Below are positions 41,718-54,668 of a stretch of DNA of 64,000 nucleotides, piece by piece. The stretch's first letter is position 1; every line of letters starts with the position of its first letter. The stretch comes from Sedimenticola sp. GTDB taxonomy: Bacteria; Pseudomonadota; Gammaproteobacteria; Chromatiales; Chromatiaceae. Location of the stretch: positions 1-64,000 of the forward strand of contig DRKS01000103.1 of the NCBI GenBank assembly GCA_011051655.1, in the 5' to 3' direction. Below the pieces are notes generated by a model, which made no database searches, had not been told where the DNA came from, and was given only the letters and a program-made list of their open reading frames with translations. The position numbers and the translations under genes were made by a program.

Positions 41718-42152
41718 ATGATCAAACCCCGGCCCGCCAGCAGCTTCCTGCACACCGCTGCCGTACTGCGGGAATTACAAGCACATCTCCATGATCAGGA
41801 GCGGCTGCTGATGCTGGTCCGGTCCCTGCTGCCCCAGCCCCTGGACCTGCACTGCCTTTCGGCCCAACGCAGGGAGGGCAGACTCATCCTCCACGCCGGC
41901 TCCTCGGCCTGGGCAAGCCGTTTACGTTATTTCTCCCGGGATCTCCGTATCAAGCTGCGGGACAAAGGGGTCCCGGTTCAGAAAATCGAAGTGCGCGTCC
42001 TGATCGGCAACCCGCGAAAAACGCCCCCGCCGCGCCGCGCCAGGACCCTTTCCAGCGACAACGCCGAACTGATCGGGGCCGTCGCCGAGGGCATCGGGGA
42101 TCCGGATCTGCGCGCCGCCCTGCAACGCCTGAGCAGGCACGGCCGCACCTGA
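41718..42152 (+). CDS. dciA: DciA-family (DUF721) replicative helicase loader
   Basis: DciA assists loading of DnaB helicase in bacteria that lack DnaC/DnaI loaders. The 144-residue protein has the DUF721 core: LRELQAHLHDQERLLMLVRSLLPQPLDLHC then ILHAGSSAWASRLRYFSRDLRIKL, with the S-x-W-A motif. The C-terminal tail is basic and disordered. Divergent from the M23 gene across 36 bp and convergent on lpxC (12 bp). Location next to lpxC-secA is typical. Confidence 0.88.
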   Translation: MIKPRPASSFLHTAAVLRELQAHLHDQERLLMLVRSLLPQPLDLHCLSAQRREGRLILHAGSSAWASRLRYFSRDLRIKLRDKGVPVQKIEVRVLIGNPRKTPPPRRARTLSSDNAELIGAVAEGIGDPDLRAALQRLSRHGRT

Positions 42153-42164
42153 CTGGTGCCCCTC

Positions 42165-43076
42165 CTAAATGGCCTGCACCGGTTTCATGTAGGAAATCGG
42201 CACGTTACCCTCTTCTTCGAAAGTGACCTCTTCCCAGGCCTTCTCATCCGCCAGCAGGGCTTGGAGCAGCTTGTTGTTCAGGGCGTGCCCCGATTTGTAA
42301 CCGCTGAAAGATCCGATCAGGCTGTGTCCCAGCAGGTACAGGTCGCCGATGGCGTCCAGGATCTTGTGCTTTACGAACTCGTCGTCGTAACGCAGTCCGT
42401 CTTCGTTCAATATCCGGTAATCGTCCACCACGATGGCGTTGTCCATGCTGCCGCCGAGGGCCAGCTGCCTTTCCCGCAGCATTTCGATATCACGCAGAAA
42501 ACCGAAGGTGCGGGCGCGGCTGACCTCCTTGACGAAGGAGGTGGAGGAGAAATCCACGGAGGCGACGCGGGTCTGTTCGGTAAAGGCGGGATGATCGAAA
42601 TCGATGGCGAAGGAGACCTTGAAGCCATCGAAGGGCTCGAAGCAGGCGCGCTTGTCGCCCTCCTCCACCACCACGGTCTGCTTGATGCGGACGAAGCGCT
42701 TGGCCGCCTTCTGCTCCTCCACCCCGGCGGACTGGATCAGGAATACGAAGGGACCGGCGCTGCCGTCCATGATGGGCACCTCGGGGGCGCTCACGTCCAC
42801 ATAGGCGTTGTCGATGCCCAGCCCGGCGAAGGCGGAGAGCAGATGCTCCACCGTGGAGATCTTCACCCCGTCCTTTTCCAGGGAGGTGGAGAGCCGGGTG
42901 TCGCCCACGTTCTCCGGACAGGCGCGGATCTCCACCGGATCATCCAGGTCCACCCGCTTGAACACGATGCCCGTATCGACGGCCGCCGGCCGCAGGGTGA
43001 GGTAGATCTTTTCACCTGTGTGCAGTCCAACCCCGGTTGCACGAATGATATTTTTGAGCGTGCGTTGCCTTATCAT
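42165..43076 (-). CDS. lpxC: UDP-3-O-acyl-N-acetylglucosamine deacetylase
   Basis: First committed step of lipid A synthesis, a zinc deacetylase. The 303 residues have [21 protein letters not shown] at the N-terminus, zinc ligands in [17 protein letters not shown] and [20 protein letters not shown], the catalytic Glu in MDGSAGPF-adjacent core, and the catalytic His in [14 protein letters not shown]. It follows ftsZ with its own promoter in the 163-bp gap. Confidence 0.97.
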   Translation of the reverse strand: MIRQRTLKNIIRATGVGLHTGEKIYLTLRPAAVDTGIVFKRVDLDDPVEIRACPENVGDTRLSTSLEKDGVKISTVEHLLSAFAGLGIDNAYVDVSAPEVPIMDGSAGPFVFLIQSAGVEEQKAAKRFVRIKQTVVVEEGDKRACFEPFDGFKVSFAIDFDHPAFTEQTRVASVDFSSTSFVKEVSRARTFGFLRDIEMLRERQLALGGSMDNAIVVDDYRILNEDGLRYDDEFVKHKILDAIGDLYLLGHSLIGSFSGYKSGHALNNKLLQALLADEKAWEEVTFEEEGNVPISYMKPVQAI

Positions 43077-43128
43077 TGTATTTCTTGACCCTTTTAGTCA
43101 GTGGGCGAACCGCGAAAAATTGGCGGGC

Positions 43129-43157
43129 ATGGTATCACAGCGCCCGGATACTGACAA
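43129..43157 (-). promoter_or_regulatory. Sigma-70 promoter of lpxC
   Basis: On the minus strand, TTGTCA (43152-43157) and TACCAT (43129-43134) are spaced by 17 bases. The predicted start is near 43122, with a leader of about 45 nt. This lets lpxC be transcribed separately from the dcw message. Confidence 0.65.
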
Positions 43158-43239
43158 AACAGGGCCTTCAACAACGCCATGCCTTGTCATCGCAGCTCAA
43201 ATGTATCCCATTACCGTCATGATTTCAGAGAACCGGGTC

Positions 43240-44439
43240 TCAATCCGCCTGACGCCGCAGAAACGCCGGGATATCGAGATAGTCCATCTCCTTGTCGCGG
43301 GCCGCCTCCACATAGGCCTGGGCCTGGGCGGTTTTCATGTCCTGGCGAATCACCGTCGGACGGTCCATTTCAGCATAGTCCACCGGCCCGGCATCCACCA
43401 CGTCCGAGTTGACCAGCTTGATGGGGGCGGCCTCCGGCGGGGCGACCCTGGTCGTTTGGGGGGGCTGGCGGACCTGGCCGCCGATCTCGCCCAGGCCGGT
43501 GGCCACCACGGTCACCCGCATCTCATCTTGCATATTCGACTCGATCACGGTGCCCACCACCACGGTTGCATCATCGCAGGCGAACTCCTTGATCGTATTG
43601 CCGACCTCCTCGAATTCACCGATGGCGAGATCCATTCCGGCGGTGATGTTCACCAGGATGCCCCGGGCCCCTGAGAGATTCACATCCTCCAGCAGCGGGC
43701 TGTGGATGGCCTCCTCCGCCGCCTCCCGCGCCCGGTTGGCGCCCGCAGCGGCGCCGGAGCCCATCATGGCCACGCCCATCTCCGACATCACGGTGCGCAC
43801 GTCGGCGAAGTCCACGTTGATCAGGCCCGGCCGGGTAATGAGTTCCGCGATGCCCTGAACCGCACCCAGCAGGACATCGTTGGCCGTCTTGAAGGCGTCC
43901 AGCAGGGACATATCCTTGCCCAGCACCGCCAGCAGCTTCTCATTGGGGATGGTGATCAGGGAGTCCACGGACTTGCCCAGGGCCTCGATGCCCTCGTTCG
44001 CCACCTGCATGCGCTTCTCGCCCTCGAAGCGGAAGGGCTTGGTGACCACGGCGACGGTCAGTATCCCGAGATCCCTGGCCACCTCGGCCACGATGGGCGC
44101 CGCCCCCGTGCCCGTGCCACCGCCCATGCCGGCGGTGATGAACACCATGTCCGCCCCGTCCAGCACCTCCTGGATGCGGTCGCGCTCTTCCAGCGCCGCA
44201 TCCCGGCCGATCTGGGGATTGGCCCCGGCCCCCAGTCCCTTGGTGATGTTGGAGCCCAGTTGCAGCACCGTGCGCACCTCGCTGTTCTTCAGCGCCTGGG
44301 CGTCCGTGTTGGCGCAGATGAAATCCACCCCCTCTATATTGGCACTCAGCATATGGTTGACCGCATTGCCGCCGCCGCCGCCGACACCGATCACCTTGAT
44401 GACCGCGTTCTGACTGTACGCATCCATTAATTCGAACAT
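43240..44439 (-). CDS. ftsZ: Cell division protein FtsZ
   Basis: Tubulin-like GTPase that forms the Z-ring. The 399 residues have [14 protein letters not shown], the GTP signature [21 protein letters not shown] and the C-terminal conserved tail [14 protein letters not shown], which binds FtsA, ZipA and ZapD. A variable linker separates core and tail. It lies 50 nt after ftsA, in the usual ftsQ-ftsA-ftsZ order. Confidence 0.98.
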   Translation of the reverse strand: MFELMDAYSQNAVIKVIGVGGGGGNAVNHMLSANIEGVDFICANTDAQALKNSEVRTVLQLGSNITKGLGAGANPQIGRDAALEERDRIQEVLDGADMVFITAGMGGGTGTGAAPIVAEVARDLGILTVAVVTKPFRFEGEKRMQVANEGIEALGKSVDSLITIPNEKLLAVLGKDMSLLDAFKTANDVLLGAVQGIAELITRPGLINVDFADVRTVMSEMGVAMMGSGAAAGANRAREAAEEAIHSPLLEDVNLSGARGILVNITAGMDLAIGEFEEVGNTIKEFACDDATVVVGTVIESNMQDEMRVTVVATGLGEIGGQVRQPPQTTRVAPPEAAPIKLVNSDVVDAGPVDYAEMDRPTVIRQDMKTAQAQAYVEAARDKEMDYLDIPAFLRRQAD

Positions 44440-44489
44440 AATCCTGTCTCCTCCACGCTATTACATGTATTGAAACAAAAAACCCGGAA

Positions 44490-45725
44490 CTAGAAGTTCC
44501 CCTGAAACCAACTCTTCATCCGCCCCCAGACCGCCTTCACGCCGCCGCCGCGGGGCAATTGCATATCCCGCAGGGGCTGGTTGCTGCGCCCGAACAGCAG
44601 CAGGCCGACGCCGGTGGCGTAAATCGGGTTGCGCACCACATCCACCAGGCCGGTGACGTACTGGGGCGCCCCCAGGCGCACCGGCATGTGAAACACCTCC
44701 TCCGCCAGCTCGATGAGCCCCTCCATCTTGGAGCTGCCCCCGGTCAGCACCACGCCGCCGGCGATGAGATCCTCGAAGCCGCTGCGCCGCAGCTCCCCCT
44801 GGATCAGGGTCAGCAGCTCCTCGTAGCGGGGCTCCACCACCTCCGCCAGTGTCTGGCGGGACAGCCGCCGCGCCGGCCGGTCGCCGATGCTGGGCACCTC
44901 GATGGTCTCGTTCTCGGAGGCCAGCTGGGTCAGGGCGCAGGCGTATTTGATCTTGATGTCCTCGGCGTGCTGGGTGGGGGTGCGCAGGGCCACGGCGATG
45001 TCGTTGGTCACCTGGTCCCCCGCAATGGGGATCACCGCCGTATGCCGGATGGCGCCCTCGGTGAAAATGGCCATGTCGGTGGTGCCGCCGCCGATGTCCA
45101 CCAGGCAGACCCCCAGCTCCTTCTCGTCCTCGCTGAGCACCGCGTTGGCGGAGCTGAGCTGCTCCAGAATCAGGTCGTCCACATCCAGGCCGCAGCGGCG
45201 CACGCACTTGACGATGTTCTGGGCGGCGCTGACCGCGCCGGTGACCATGTGCACCCGCGCCTCCAGGCGCACCCCGGACATGCCCACCGGCTCGCGGATG
45301 CCGTCCTGGTTGTCGATGATGAATTCCTGGGGCAGGATGTGCAGGATCTTCTGGTCCGCCGGAATGGCCACCGCCCGGGCCGCGTCGATCACCCGCTCCA
45401 CGTCGCCGTGGGTCACCTCCTGGTCCTTGATGGCCACGATGCCGTGGGAGTTGAGGCTGCGGATATGGCTGCCGGCGATGCCGGCGTAGACCGACTGGAT
45501 CTCGCAGCCCGCCATCAGCTCCGCCTCCTCCACCGCCCGCTGCATGGACTGGACGGTGGACTCGATATTGACCACCACCCCCTTCTTCAGGCCCCGGGAG
45601 GGGTGGGAGCCGATACCGATGATCTCGATCTCGTTGTCCGGCTTTATCTCGCCGACAATGGCCACCACCTTGGAGGTGCCGATGTCCAGCCCCACGATCA
45701 GGTTTGTCTCGCCCTTTTTGCTCAT
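44490..45725 (-). CDS. ftsA: Cell division protein FtsA
   Basis: Actin-like ATPase that tethers FtsZ to the membrane. The 411 residues begin LIVGLDIGTSKVVAIVGEI and include VVNIESTVQSMQRAVEEAE (1C domain), VCLVDIGGGTTDMAIFTEGA (phosphate 2) and AGGVVLTGGSSKMEGL (adenosine motif). The C-terminal amphipathic membrane helix is visible as KAVWGRMKSWFQGNF. It starts 10 nt after ftsQ. Confidence 0.97.
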   Translation of the reverse strand: MSKKGETNLIVGLDIGTSKVVAIVGEIKPDNEIEIIGIGSHPSRGLKKGVVVNIESTVQSMQRAVEEAELMAGCEIQSVYAGIAGSHIRSLNSHGIVAIKDQEVTHGDVERVIDAARAVAIPADQKILHILPQEFIIDNQDGIREPVGMSGVRLEARVHMVTGAVSAAQNIVKCVRRCGLDVDDLILEQLSSANAVLSEDEKELGVCLVDIGGGTTDMAIFTEGAIRHTAVIPIAGDQVTNDIAVALRTPTQHAEDIKIKYACALTQLASENETIEVPSIGDRPARRLSRQTLAEVVEPRYEELLTLIQGELRRSGFEDLIAGGVVLTGGSSKMEGLIELAEEVFHMPVRLGAPQYVTGLVDVVRNPIYATGVGLLLFGRSNQPLRDMQLPRGGGVKAVWGRMKSWFQGNF

Positions 45726-45735
45726 CTATTCCAAC

Positions 45736-46532
45736 TCATGACTGTTTGCCGTCTCTTTTCCCGTCCGCGGCGGCCTCGTCCCAATGCACCACGAAACCGT
45801 TGGTGTAACGCAGGTCCACCTGCCTGGGCCTGCCCCGGCCCGCATCCCTGAGCCGCGGGTAGAGCCGGATGAAGCGGGCCAGCCGGCGGTCCAGATCCCG
45901 GCTGCCCAACCTGATGACGGCGCCGTCGGCGAACTCGATGGACCAGGCCCGGCGCTCATCCTGTTGCAGCCGCACGATACGCAGACCGGCCGCGTCCAGG
46001 CGGGCCTGCATGGCGCGGTAACGGGCCGCCATCCCGGCGGCGGTCCCCTCCGGCCCGGCCAGCTGGGGCAGGCCCGGCGGGATCTCAGCGGGGGCGGGGG
46101 AAAACACCTCGCCCCGCCGGTTCAGCAGCCGGCGCCCGCCCCAGCGGGCCAGGGGCGCCTGCTCCGTCACCCGGATCTGCAGGGTGTCCGGCCAGATGCG
46201 CCGCACCCCCGCCTCGTCCACCCAGGGCAGCGCCCGGACCTTGGCGCGGACCGCCTCCACGTCCACCGTGAAGAAGCCGCCCCGGAGCTGCGCCGCCACC
46301 ACCTGCTCCAGCCGCCGCCGGTCGAGATATTTGAACTCGCCCTCGATCCGCACCACCTTCAGGGGCAGCGTCTGGGGGTCCAGAAGCCTGGCACCCCCCA
46401 GGACCGCGCCCGCGCCCATGGCGCCGAACAGGGACAGCGCCAGGCCCCAGCGCAGCAGCGCCGGCCAGAAGGGACGCCCGGCCTCCCGGGGCCTGCTCTC
46501 CCGCACGGATTGTTGCCGCTTCGCCATCCCCA

Positions 46533-46533
<1 letters not shown>
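45736..46533 (-). CDS. ftsQ: Cell division protein FtsQ
   Basis: Bitopic inner-membrane protein of the FtsQLB complex. The 265 residues have a basic cytoplasmic tail, one membrane helix (GLALSLFGAMGAGAVLGGA), a POTRA domain (LKVVRIEGEFKYLDRRRLEQ to LPWVDEAGVRRIWPDTLQIRV) and the beta domain (APLARWGGRRLLNRRGEVF). The start at 46533 shares one base with the ddl stop (TGATG), which decided against the ATG 36 nt upstream. Confidence 0.95.
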
Positions 46534-48345
<1,812 letters not shown>

Positions 48346-48349
<4 letters not shown>

Positions 48350-48510
48350 GATTCCCTTCCCTTGGGCGCCCGGCCACCCCGGGGCCTTGGCTCACCGGGC
48401 CTGAGCCGCTCCCGGCCGGAGCGCCGCCGCTCCGGATGCAGGGCCGGCAGCAGCCCGCTGAGGGACTCCCCGCAACCCATGTGCAGATGACGCATCACCG
48501 GCCGGCTCAT
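48346..48510 (-). CDS. Candidate small ORF (54 aa) between murC and murB
   Basis: No family recognised. A 54-codon frame exactly fills the murC-murB gap. Its ATG (48510) overlaps the murC stop by 4 nt (ATGA), and its TGA overlaps the murB ATG by 4 nt (ATGA), the coupling used by the flanking genes. It begins [19 protein letters not shown] and continues [13 protein letters not shown], with a very basic, Pro/Gly/Arg-rich C-terminus ([13 protein letters not shown]). There is no membrane helix or signal peptide and one Cys (residue 13). About 44 of 54 codons end in G or C, like its neighbours. In GC-rich DNA an open frame this short may be chance; the double overlap is the main support. Confidence 0.55.
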
Positions 48511-49946
48511 TCATCACCCCCCGGGGCTTGATCCAGCCGCTCCATCAGCCCGGCCGCCACGGCGCCGATATCCCCCGCGCCCAGGGTGAGCACGATGTCT
48601 CCCTCGCGCAACACCCCGGGCAGCACCTCCGGCAGGTCCGCCACCGCCTCCACGAACACCGGGTCCACCTGCCCGCGGGCGCGCACCGCCCGGCTCAGGG
48701 CCCGGCCGTCCGCGCCTGGAACGGGCTCTTCGCCGGCGGCGTAGACCTCGGTCAGCAGCAGGGCATCGGCCCGGGAGAGGACCTGCACGAAGTCGTCGAA
48801 CTGCTCCTCGGTGCGGCTGTAACGGTGGGGCTGGAAGGCCAGCACCAGGCGGCGCTCCGGCCAGCCCGCCCGCACCGCGTCGATGGTGGCCGCCAGCTCC
48901 CGCGGGTGGTGGGCATAGTCGTCCACCAGCAGCACCTGGCCGGCGGCGGTGCGGCACTCCCCCAGCACCTGGAAGCGCCGGCCGATGCCCTGGAACCCCG
49001 CCAGAGCCCGCCGGATGGCGTCGTCGTCCACCCCCAGTTCCCGGGCCACGGCGATGGCCGCCAGGGCGTTGAGGACATTGTGCCGGCCCGGCATGTTGAA
49101 GCGGATCTCCAGCGGCTCCCGGCCCGCCTGGTGCACGCTGAAAAAGGTCTGAAATCCCTGCTGGCGGATATCACCGGCCCGCACGTCCGCCTCGGCGGCG
49201 GTGCCGTAGGTGCGCACCGGCCGGGAGATCTCGGGCAGCAGGCCCCGCACCTCGTCGTCGTCGATGCAGAGCACCGCCAGGCCGTAGAACGGGAGATGAT
49301 GCAGGAATTCGGCAAAGGTGCCGCGCAGGCGGCTGAAATCGCCCCCGTAGGCGGCCATGTGGTCGGCGTCCACGTTGGTCACCACCGCCAGCATGGGCTG
49401 GAGATAGAGAAAGGAGGCATCGCTCTCGTCCGCCTCCGCCACCAGATAGTGGCCGGCCCCCAGCCGGGCGTTGCTGCCGGCGCTGTTGAGCCGGCCGCCG
49501 ATGACGAAGGTGGGATCCAGCCCGCCCTCGGCCAGCAGGCTGGAGACCAGGCTGGTGGTGGTGGTCTTGCCGTGGGTGCCCGCCACGGCGATGCCGAAAC
49601 GGAAGCGCATCAGCTCCGCCAGCATCTCCGCCCGGGGCACCACCGGGATGCGCTGCACCCGCGCCGCCATCACCTCCGGGTTGTCCTCCTTCACCGCGCT
49701 GGAGGTCACCACGGCGTCACAGCCCACCACGTTGCGGGAGCGGTGCCCGATCATGATCCGGGCGCCCAGCCGGGCCAGCCGCCTGGTGGTGGGGCTCTCG
49801 CGCAGGTCCGATCCGCTCACCTGGAACTCCAGGTTGAGCAGCACCTCAGCGATGCCGCTCATGCCCACGCCGCCGATGCCGACGAAGTGGATGCGTTTCA
49901 CCCGCCCCATCGCCTCGGTGGGACGCCTGGCGCCCGGCCCGGTCAT
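48507..49946 (-). CDS. murC: UDP-N-acetylmuramate--L-alanine ligase
   Basis: Adds L-Ala to UDP-MurNAc. The 479 residues have the N-terminal UDP-binding fold [19 protein letters not shown], the Mur ATP loop [41 protein letters not shown], and [16 protein letters not shown] with HRYSRTEE. The ATG at 49946 overlaps the murG stop by 4 nt (ATGA) and adds a short N-terminal tail before MGRVKRIHF, which could be an internal start (49910). Confidence 0.97.
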   Translation of the reverse strand: MTGPGARRPTEAMGRVKRIHFVGIGGVGMSGIAEVLLNLEFQVSGSDLRESPTTRRLARLGARIMIGHRSRNVVGCDAVVTSSAVKEDNPEVMAARVQRIPVVPRAEMLAELMRFRFGIAVAGTHGKTTTTSLVSSLLAEGGLDPTFVIGGRLNSAGSNARLGAGHYLVAEADESDASFLYLQPMLAVVTNVDADHMAAYGGDFSRLRGTFAEFLHHLPFYGLAVLCIDDDEVRGLLPEISRPVRTYGTAAEADVRAGDIRQQGFQTFFSVHQAGREPLEIRFNMPGRHNVLNALAAIAVARELGVDDDAIRRALAGFQGIGRRFQVLGECRTAAGQVLLVDDYAHHPRELAATIDAVRAGWPERRLVLAFQPHRYSRTEEQFDDFVQVLSRADALLLTEVYAAGEEPVPGADGRALSRAVRARGQVDPVFVEAVADLPEVLPGVLREGDIVLTLGAGDIGAVAAGLMERLDQAPGGDE

Positions 49947-51022
49947 CGGCCGCCCTCCTGCTGACACACATCGGCCACCGCGGCGGTGGCCTCCGGCCGC
50001 GCCAGGGCGCGGGCGCTCCGGGCCATGGCCAGCAGCCGCCCGCGCTCGCCCAGCAGTTCCCCCAGGCATTGGGCCAGGCTCTGTGCGTTCAAGCCGGACT
50101 GGGGCAGCAGCCGGGCCGCGCCGGCCCGGCACAGAAAGCCGGCGTTGCGGGTCTGATGATCGTCCACCGCATGGGGAAAGGGCACCAGAATGGCGCCGAC
50201 GCCGGCGGCGGCCAGCTCGGAGACGGTGAGGGCCCCGGCGCGGCAGATCACCAGGTCCGCCCAGCCATAGGCCTCCGCCATGTCCGCCAGGAAGGGTTGC
50301 ACCTCGGCCTCCACCCCGGCGGCCCGGTAGGCGGCGACGGTGGCCTCCTGCTTGTCCCGCCCGGCCTGATGCCGCACCAGGGGCCGGGCATCCGGCTCCA
50401 TCCGCGCCAGCGCCGCCGGCACCGTCTCGTTCAGGGCGCGGGCACCCTGGGAGCCGCCGATCACCAGCAGCCGCATGGGGCCCCGGCGTCCGGCCATGCG
50501 CTCTCCCGGCTCCGGCAATGCCGATATCTCGCTGCGCACCGGATTGCCCGTCACCCGAGCCCGGCGCTGGGGGGCGAAGCTGCCGGGAAAGGCCTCCAGC
50601 ACCTGGTTGGCGATGCGGGCCAGCCATTGGTTGGTCAGGCCGGGGATGGCGTTCTGCTCGTGGATCACCAGGGGAATGCCCAGCAGGCGGGCCATCACCC
50701 CGCCGGGACCGGTCACGAAGCCCCCCATGCCCAGCACGACCCCGGGCCGGCGGCGGCGCAGCACGCCCAGGGCCTGCGCCATGGCCAGGCCCAGCCTGAA
50801 CGGGGCCGCCAGCCAGCGTCCCGGACCGCCGCCGCGCAGGCCCTGCACCTCGATCCACTCCATAGGGAAGCCGGACGCCGGCACCACCCGCGCCTCGAAG
50901 CCGCCGCGGGTCCCGAGCCAGCACACCTCCATGCCGCGCTCGCGCAGCTCGCGGGCCACCGCCAGGGCGGGGAATACATGGCCGCCAGTGCCTCCCGCCA
51001 TGATCATCACACCCGCGCCCAT
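49943..51022 (-). CDS. murG: UDP-N-acetylglucosamine--lipid I transferase
   Basis: Peripheral membrane GT28 glycosyltransferase that makes lipid II. The 359 residues have [69 protein letters not shown] and the donor site [33 protein letters not shown]. The ATG at 51022 lies inside the end of ftsW (16-nt overlap). A GTG at 51010 with a GTGA overlap is an alternative start. Confidence 0.96.
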   Translation of the reverse strand: MGAGVMIMAGGTGGHVFPALAVARELRERGMEVCWLGTRGGFEARVVPASGFPMEWIEVQGLRGGGPGRWLAAPFRLGLAMAQALGVLRRRRPGVVLGMGGFVTGPGGVMARLLGIPLVIHEQNAIPGLTNQWLARIANQVLEAFPGSFAPQRRARVTGNPVRSEISALPEPGERMAGRRGPMRLLVIGGSQGARALNETVPAALARMEPDARPLVRHQAGRDKQEATVAAYRAAGVEAEVQPFLADMAEAYGWADLVICRAGALTVSELAAAGVGAILVPFPHAVDDHQTRNAGFLCRAGAARLLPQSGLNAQSLAQCLGELLGERGRLLAMARSARALARPEATAAVADVCQQEGGR

Positions 51023-52200
51023 TTCACCCGCTCCAGTTCCCGTAGGGGGGCGTTGCAGCGGGTCTCCCAGTCGATGCGCGCCAGGATGGCGATCACCAGG
51101 CAGGCCAGGATGATGCTGTTGCCGCCGTAGCTCATCAGCGGCAGGGTCAGCCCCTTGGTGGGCAGCAGGCCCACGTTGACGCCGATGTTGATGAAGGCCT
51201 GCATGCCGATCCAGAGCCCGAAGCCGTAGGCCACATAGGCGGCGAAACGCCGCTCCTGGGCCTCCGCCGCGGCGCCGATGCGAAAGGCGCGCCATACGAT
51301 CAGGGCGAACAGCCCGATCACCATCAGGCTGCCCAGCAGCCCGAACTCCTCGCCGATCACCGCCATGAGGAAATCGGTATGGGCCTCGGGCAGGTAGAAC
51401 TGCTTCTGGATGCCGTTGCCCAGGCCGACGCCGAACCACTCCCCCCGGCCGAAGGCGATCAGGGCCTGGGACAGCTGGTAACCGGTGTTCTGGGCATCCG
51501 CCCAGGGATTCAGGAAGGCGGTCACGCGCTGCAGGCGGTAGGGATAGCTGATCACCAGCCCGGCCAACACGGAACCCGCCAGCCCCAGCAGCAGGGCGAA
51601 CTGCCACAGGGCCACGCCGCCCAGAAACAGCATTCCCAGGGCCGTGGCCAGCAGCACCGCCATGGTGCCGAAATCCGGCTGCTCCATGATCAGCGCCGAG
51701 GCCACCACCAGCAGCAGCATGGGCTTGGCGAAGCCCCAGAAGCTGTGGGCCACCTCCACCTGGCGCCGCGCCAGGTAGCCGGCGATATAGATCACCAGGA
51801 ACAGCTTCATGAATTCCGAGCCCTGGAGGGTGAACGGCCCCAGGGGGATCCAGCGCATGGCGCCGTTGGCCTTGACCCCCACCCCCGGAATCAGCACCAG
51901 CACCAGCAGGCCGAGGCCGATGGCGTAGAGCAGGGGGCCGGCCTTCTCCCAGCGGGCCATGGGGATCTGGGACACCGCCAGGGCGCCGGCCAGGCCGAGG
52001 CCGGTGGCGATGCCATGGCGGTAGAGGTAATAGAAGGGGTCCCCCGCCTTCTTTTCGCCGATGGGCATGGAGGCGGAGGCCACCATCACCAGGCCGAAAC
52101 CCAGCAGGGCGACAGCCCCGCCGATGAGCCACCAGTCCAGCGGCGGCAGGGCCGGCCGGGGGGCGCCGGCGACGGCCTGGGGGCGAATGTCCACATTCAT
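51007..52200 (-). CDS. ftsW: SEDS-family peptidoglycan polymerase FtsW
   Basis: Polytopic septal peptidoglycan glycosyltransferase that works with FtsI. The 397 residues have about ten membrane segments and SEDS motifs: [37 protein letters not shown]-like region with the conserved [44 protein letters not shown], and [16 protein letters not shown]. The ATG at 52200 overlaps the murD stop by 4 nt. A long upstream in-frame extension inside murD was rejected. Confidence 0.97.
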   Translation of the reverse strand: MNVDIRPQAVAGAPRPALPPLDWWLIGGAVALLGFGLVMVASASMPIGEKKAGDPFYYLYRHGIATGLGLAGALAVSQIPMARWEKAGPLLYAIGLGLLVLVLIPGVGVKANGAMRWIPLGPFTLQGSEFMKLFLVIYIAGYLARRQVEVAHSFWGFAKPMLLLVVASALIMEQPDFGTMAVLLATALGMLFLGGVALWQFALLLGLAGSVLAGLVISYPYRLQRVTAFLNPWADAQNTGYQLSQALIAFGRGEWFGVGLGNGIQKQFYLPEAHTDFLMAVIGEEFGLLGSLMVIGLFALIVWRAFRIGAAAEAQERRFAAYVAYGFGLWIGMQAFINIGVNVGLLPTKGLTLPLMSYGGNSIILACLVIAILARIDWETRCNAPLRELERVKWARV

Positions 52201-53579
52201 CCCGGCAGTCTCCTCACGGCGTCCGCGAAGGCCTTGCCCCGGTGGGCGAAGCTGGGGAACATGTCGAAGCTGGCGCAGGCCGGCGACAGCAGCACCAGGT
52301 CCCCGGGCCGGGCCAGTCCGGCCGCCCGGGCCACGGCATCCTCCATATCGGCGGCCCGGACCACCGGCACGCAACCGTCCAGCGCCCGTTCAATCAGGCC
52401 GGCGTCCCGGCCCATGAGCACCACCGCCCGCGCGGTCCGCTCCACTACCGGCGCCAGGGCCGAGAAGTCCGCATCCTTGGATTCGCCGCCGGCGATGAGC
52501 ACGATGCGCCCGGCGCCCGGCGCCATGCCCTCCAGGGCCGCGATACAGGCCCCCACATTGGTGGCCTTGGAGTCGTCATACCAGCGCACCCCGGCAGTCT
52601 CGGCCACGAACCAGGTGCGATGAGGCAGCCCCCGGAAGGATCTCAGGGTCTCCAGCATGGCGGGCATGGGCAGATCCAGGGCGCTGCCCAGGGCCAGGGC
52701 GGCCAGGGCGTTGGCCAGATTGTGGCGCCCCGACAGGCGCAGCTGGACGGCCGGCAGGAGAGGCTGGTCTCCGCGGCACAGCCAGCTCTCCCCTCCCAGC
52801 AGGCGCAGGCCGAACTCGTCCCGGCGGGGCTCTTGCAGGGTGAAGAACAGGTCCTCCCCGCCCTCCCCGCACATCGCCATCACGCCGGGGTCGTCCCGGT
52901 TGAAGATGCGGGTCTGGGCACCTTTATAGATGGCGGACTTGGCCGCCGCATAGCCCTCGAAGGAGGCATGGCGGTCGAGATGATCCGGCGACAGGTTCAG
53001 CACCACCGCCGCCTTGGGGCGCAGGGAACGGGTGGTTTCCAGCTGGAAGCTGGAGAGCTCCAGCACATAGAGATCCACATCATCCACCAGCAGATCCAGG
53101 GCCGGCGGACCGAGATTGCCCCCCACCGCCACCCGGCGGCCGGCACGGCGGGCCATTTCCCCCACCAGGGTGGTCACCGTGCTCTTGCCGTTGGAGCCGG
53201 TGATCGCCACCACCGGGGCCCCGGCCTCATGGGCGAACAGCTCGATATCCCCCAGCACCTCGACGCCGCGTTCCCGGGCCATCCGGATCTGGGGCTCCTC
53301 CAGCGATATGCCGGGGCTGACGATCAGCCGGTCGGCGGCGGCAAATACCAGGGGGTCGAAGCCGCCGGTCACCACCGACACGCCGAACATCTGCTCCCGC
53401 AACATGGACAAGCCGGGGGGGTGGCTGCGGCTGTCGATGATCACCGCCGGGATACCGCGGCTGCTGAGGAAGCGGGCGCAGGAGAGACCGGTCTGGCCCA
53501 GGCCCACAATCAGGGTCCTGCTGGCTCCGGTTTCGGATTGCGGGCTGTTCTCTGTCATGTCTGTCGCTATGCTGTTCAT
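52197..53579 (-). CDS. murD: UDP-N-acetylmuramoylalanine--D-glutamate ligase
   Basis: Adds D-Glu to the stem peptide. The 460 residues have LIVGLGQTGLSCARFLSSRG, the ATP loop VAITGSNGKSTVTTLVGEMA, YVLELSSFQLETT, LNLSPDHLDRHASFEGYAAAK, RTWFVAETAGVRWYDDSKATN and LLSPACASFDMF. Met1 lies 1 nt after the mraY stop; Met8 is an alternative start. Confidence 0.97.
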   Translation of the reverse strand: MNSIATDMTENSPQSETGASRTLIVGLGQTGLSCARFLSSRGIPAVIIDSRSHPPGLSMLREQMFGVSVVTGGFDPLVFAAADRLIVSPGISLEEPQIRMARERGVEVLGDIELFAHEAGAPVVAITGSNGKSTVTTLVGEMARRAGRRVAVGGNLGPPALDLLVDDVDLYVLELSSFQLETTRSLRPKAAVVLNLSPDHLDRHASFEGYAAAKSAIYKGAQTRIFNRDDPGVMAMCGEGGEDLFFTLQEPRRDEFGLRLLGGESWLCRGDQPLLPAVQLRLSGRHNLANALAALALGSALDLPMPAMLETLRSFRGLPHRTWFVAETAGVRWYDDSKATNVGACIAALEGMAPGAGRIVLIAGGESKDADFSALAPVVERTARAVVLMGRDAGLIERALDGCVPVVRAADMEDAVARAAGLARPGDLVLLSPACASFDMFPSFAHRGKAFADAVRRLPG

Positions 53580-53580
53580 A

Positions 53581-54666
53581 TCAACGTATCTTCAAGCTGG
53601 CCAGTCCCACCAGCACCAAAATCACGGTAATGATCCAAAAGCGCACGATAATCCGGGGCTCGGGCCACCCCTTGAGTTCATAGTGGTGATGCAGGGGCGC
53701 CATGCGGAAAATGCGCCGCCCCGTCAGCTTGAACGAGGCCACCTGCAGCATCACCGACACCGTCTCCACCACGAACACCCCGCCCATGATCAGCAGCACC
53801 AGCTCCTGGCGCACGATCACGGCCAGCACACCCAGCGCCGCCCCCATGGACAGGGCCCCCACGTCACCCATGAACACCTGGGCCGGATAGGCGTTGAACC
53901 AGAGAAACCCCAGCCCCGCGCCCACCAGGGCGCCACAGAAGACCACCCCCTCGCCCACGCCGGGCAGGTAGGGGATCATGAGATAATTGGAGAAGTTCGA
54001 ATTGCCCGAGGCGTAGACGAAAATGCCCAGGGCCCCGGCCACCAGCACCGTGGGCATGATGGCCAGCCCGTCCAGGCCGTCGGTGAGATTCACCGCATTG
54101 CTGCAGCCCACGATGACGAAATAGCTCAGCAGCACGAACCCGAAGGGGCCCAGGTCGAAAACCGCATCCTTTATGAAGGGGATGATGAGCTGGGTCTCGG
54201 CGGGACTGGCGGCCGTCAGGTAGAGCGTCAGCGCGGCGCCGAAGCCGATCAGGGACTGCCAGAGATACTTGTAGCGGGCCGCCAGCCCCACGGAATCCTT
54301 GAGCACCAGTTTCTTGTAGTCGTCCACGAAGCCGACCACGCCGAACAGCAGGGTCACCACCAGCAGCACCCAGACATAGCGGTTGGCGAGATCCGACCAG
54401 AGCAGGGTGCTGACCGCCACCGCCACCAGCAGCAGGGCGCCCCCCATGGTGGGGGTGCCCGCCTTGGCCAGGTGGCTCTCGGGCCCGTCGGTCCGCACCG
54501 TCTGGCCGATCTGGTGCACACTGAGACGCCGGATCATGACCGGACCCACCACGAAGGAGATGACCAGCGCCGTCAGCACGCCCAGGATGGCGCGCAGGGT
54601 CAGGTACTGGAAGACATTGAAGCCACTGTGGAAACGGGTCAGATATTCGGCCAGATAGAGCAGCAT
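53581..54666 (-). CDS. mraY: Phospho-N-acetylmuramoyl-pentapeptide transferase
   Basis: Makes lipid I on undecaprenyl phosphate. The 361-residue polytopic protein has [26 protein letters not shown] (Asp-rich motif), [31 protein letters not shown] and the His motif [22 protein letters not shown]. The start at 54666 ([19 protein letters not shown]) matches the family; the upstream in-frame part overlaps murF. It is 2 nt from the murF stop. Confidence 0.97.
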   Translation of the reverse strand: MLLYLAEYLTRFHSGFNVFQYLTLRAILGVLTALVISFVVGPVMIRRLSVHQIGQTVRTDGPESHLAKAGTPTMGGALLLVAVAVSTLLWSDLANRYVWVLLVVTLLFGVVGFVDDYKKLVLKDSVGLAARYKYLWQSLIGFGAALTLYLTAASPAETQLIIPFIKDAVFDLGPFGFVLLSYFVIVGCSNAVNLTDGLDGLAIMPTVLVAGALGIFVYASGNSNFSNYLMIPYLPGVGEGVVFCGALVGAGLGFLWFNAYPAQVFMGDVGALSMGAALGVLAVIVRQELVLLIMGGVFVVETVSVMLQVASFKLTGRRIFRMAPLHHHYELKGWPEPRIIVRFWIITVILVLVGLASLKIR

Positions 54667-54668
54667 GT

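Noticed and set aside
50924-52132. Apparent N-terminal extensions that fuse murC to murG and murG to ftsW
   Set aside because: Only open-frame run-through into the upstream gene in another frame. Family starts with ATGA or short overlaps are clear at 49946 and 51022.
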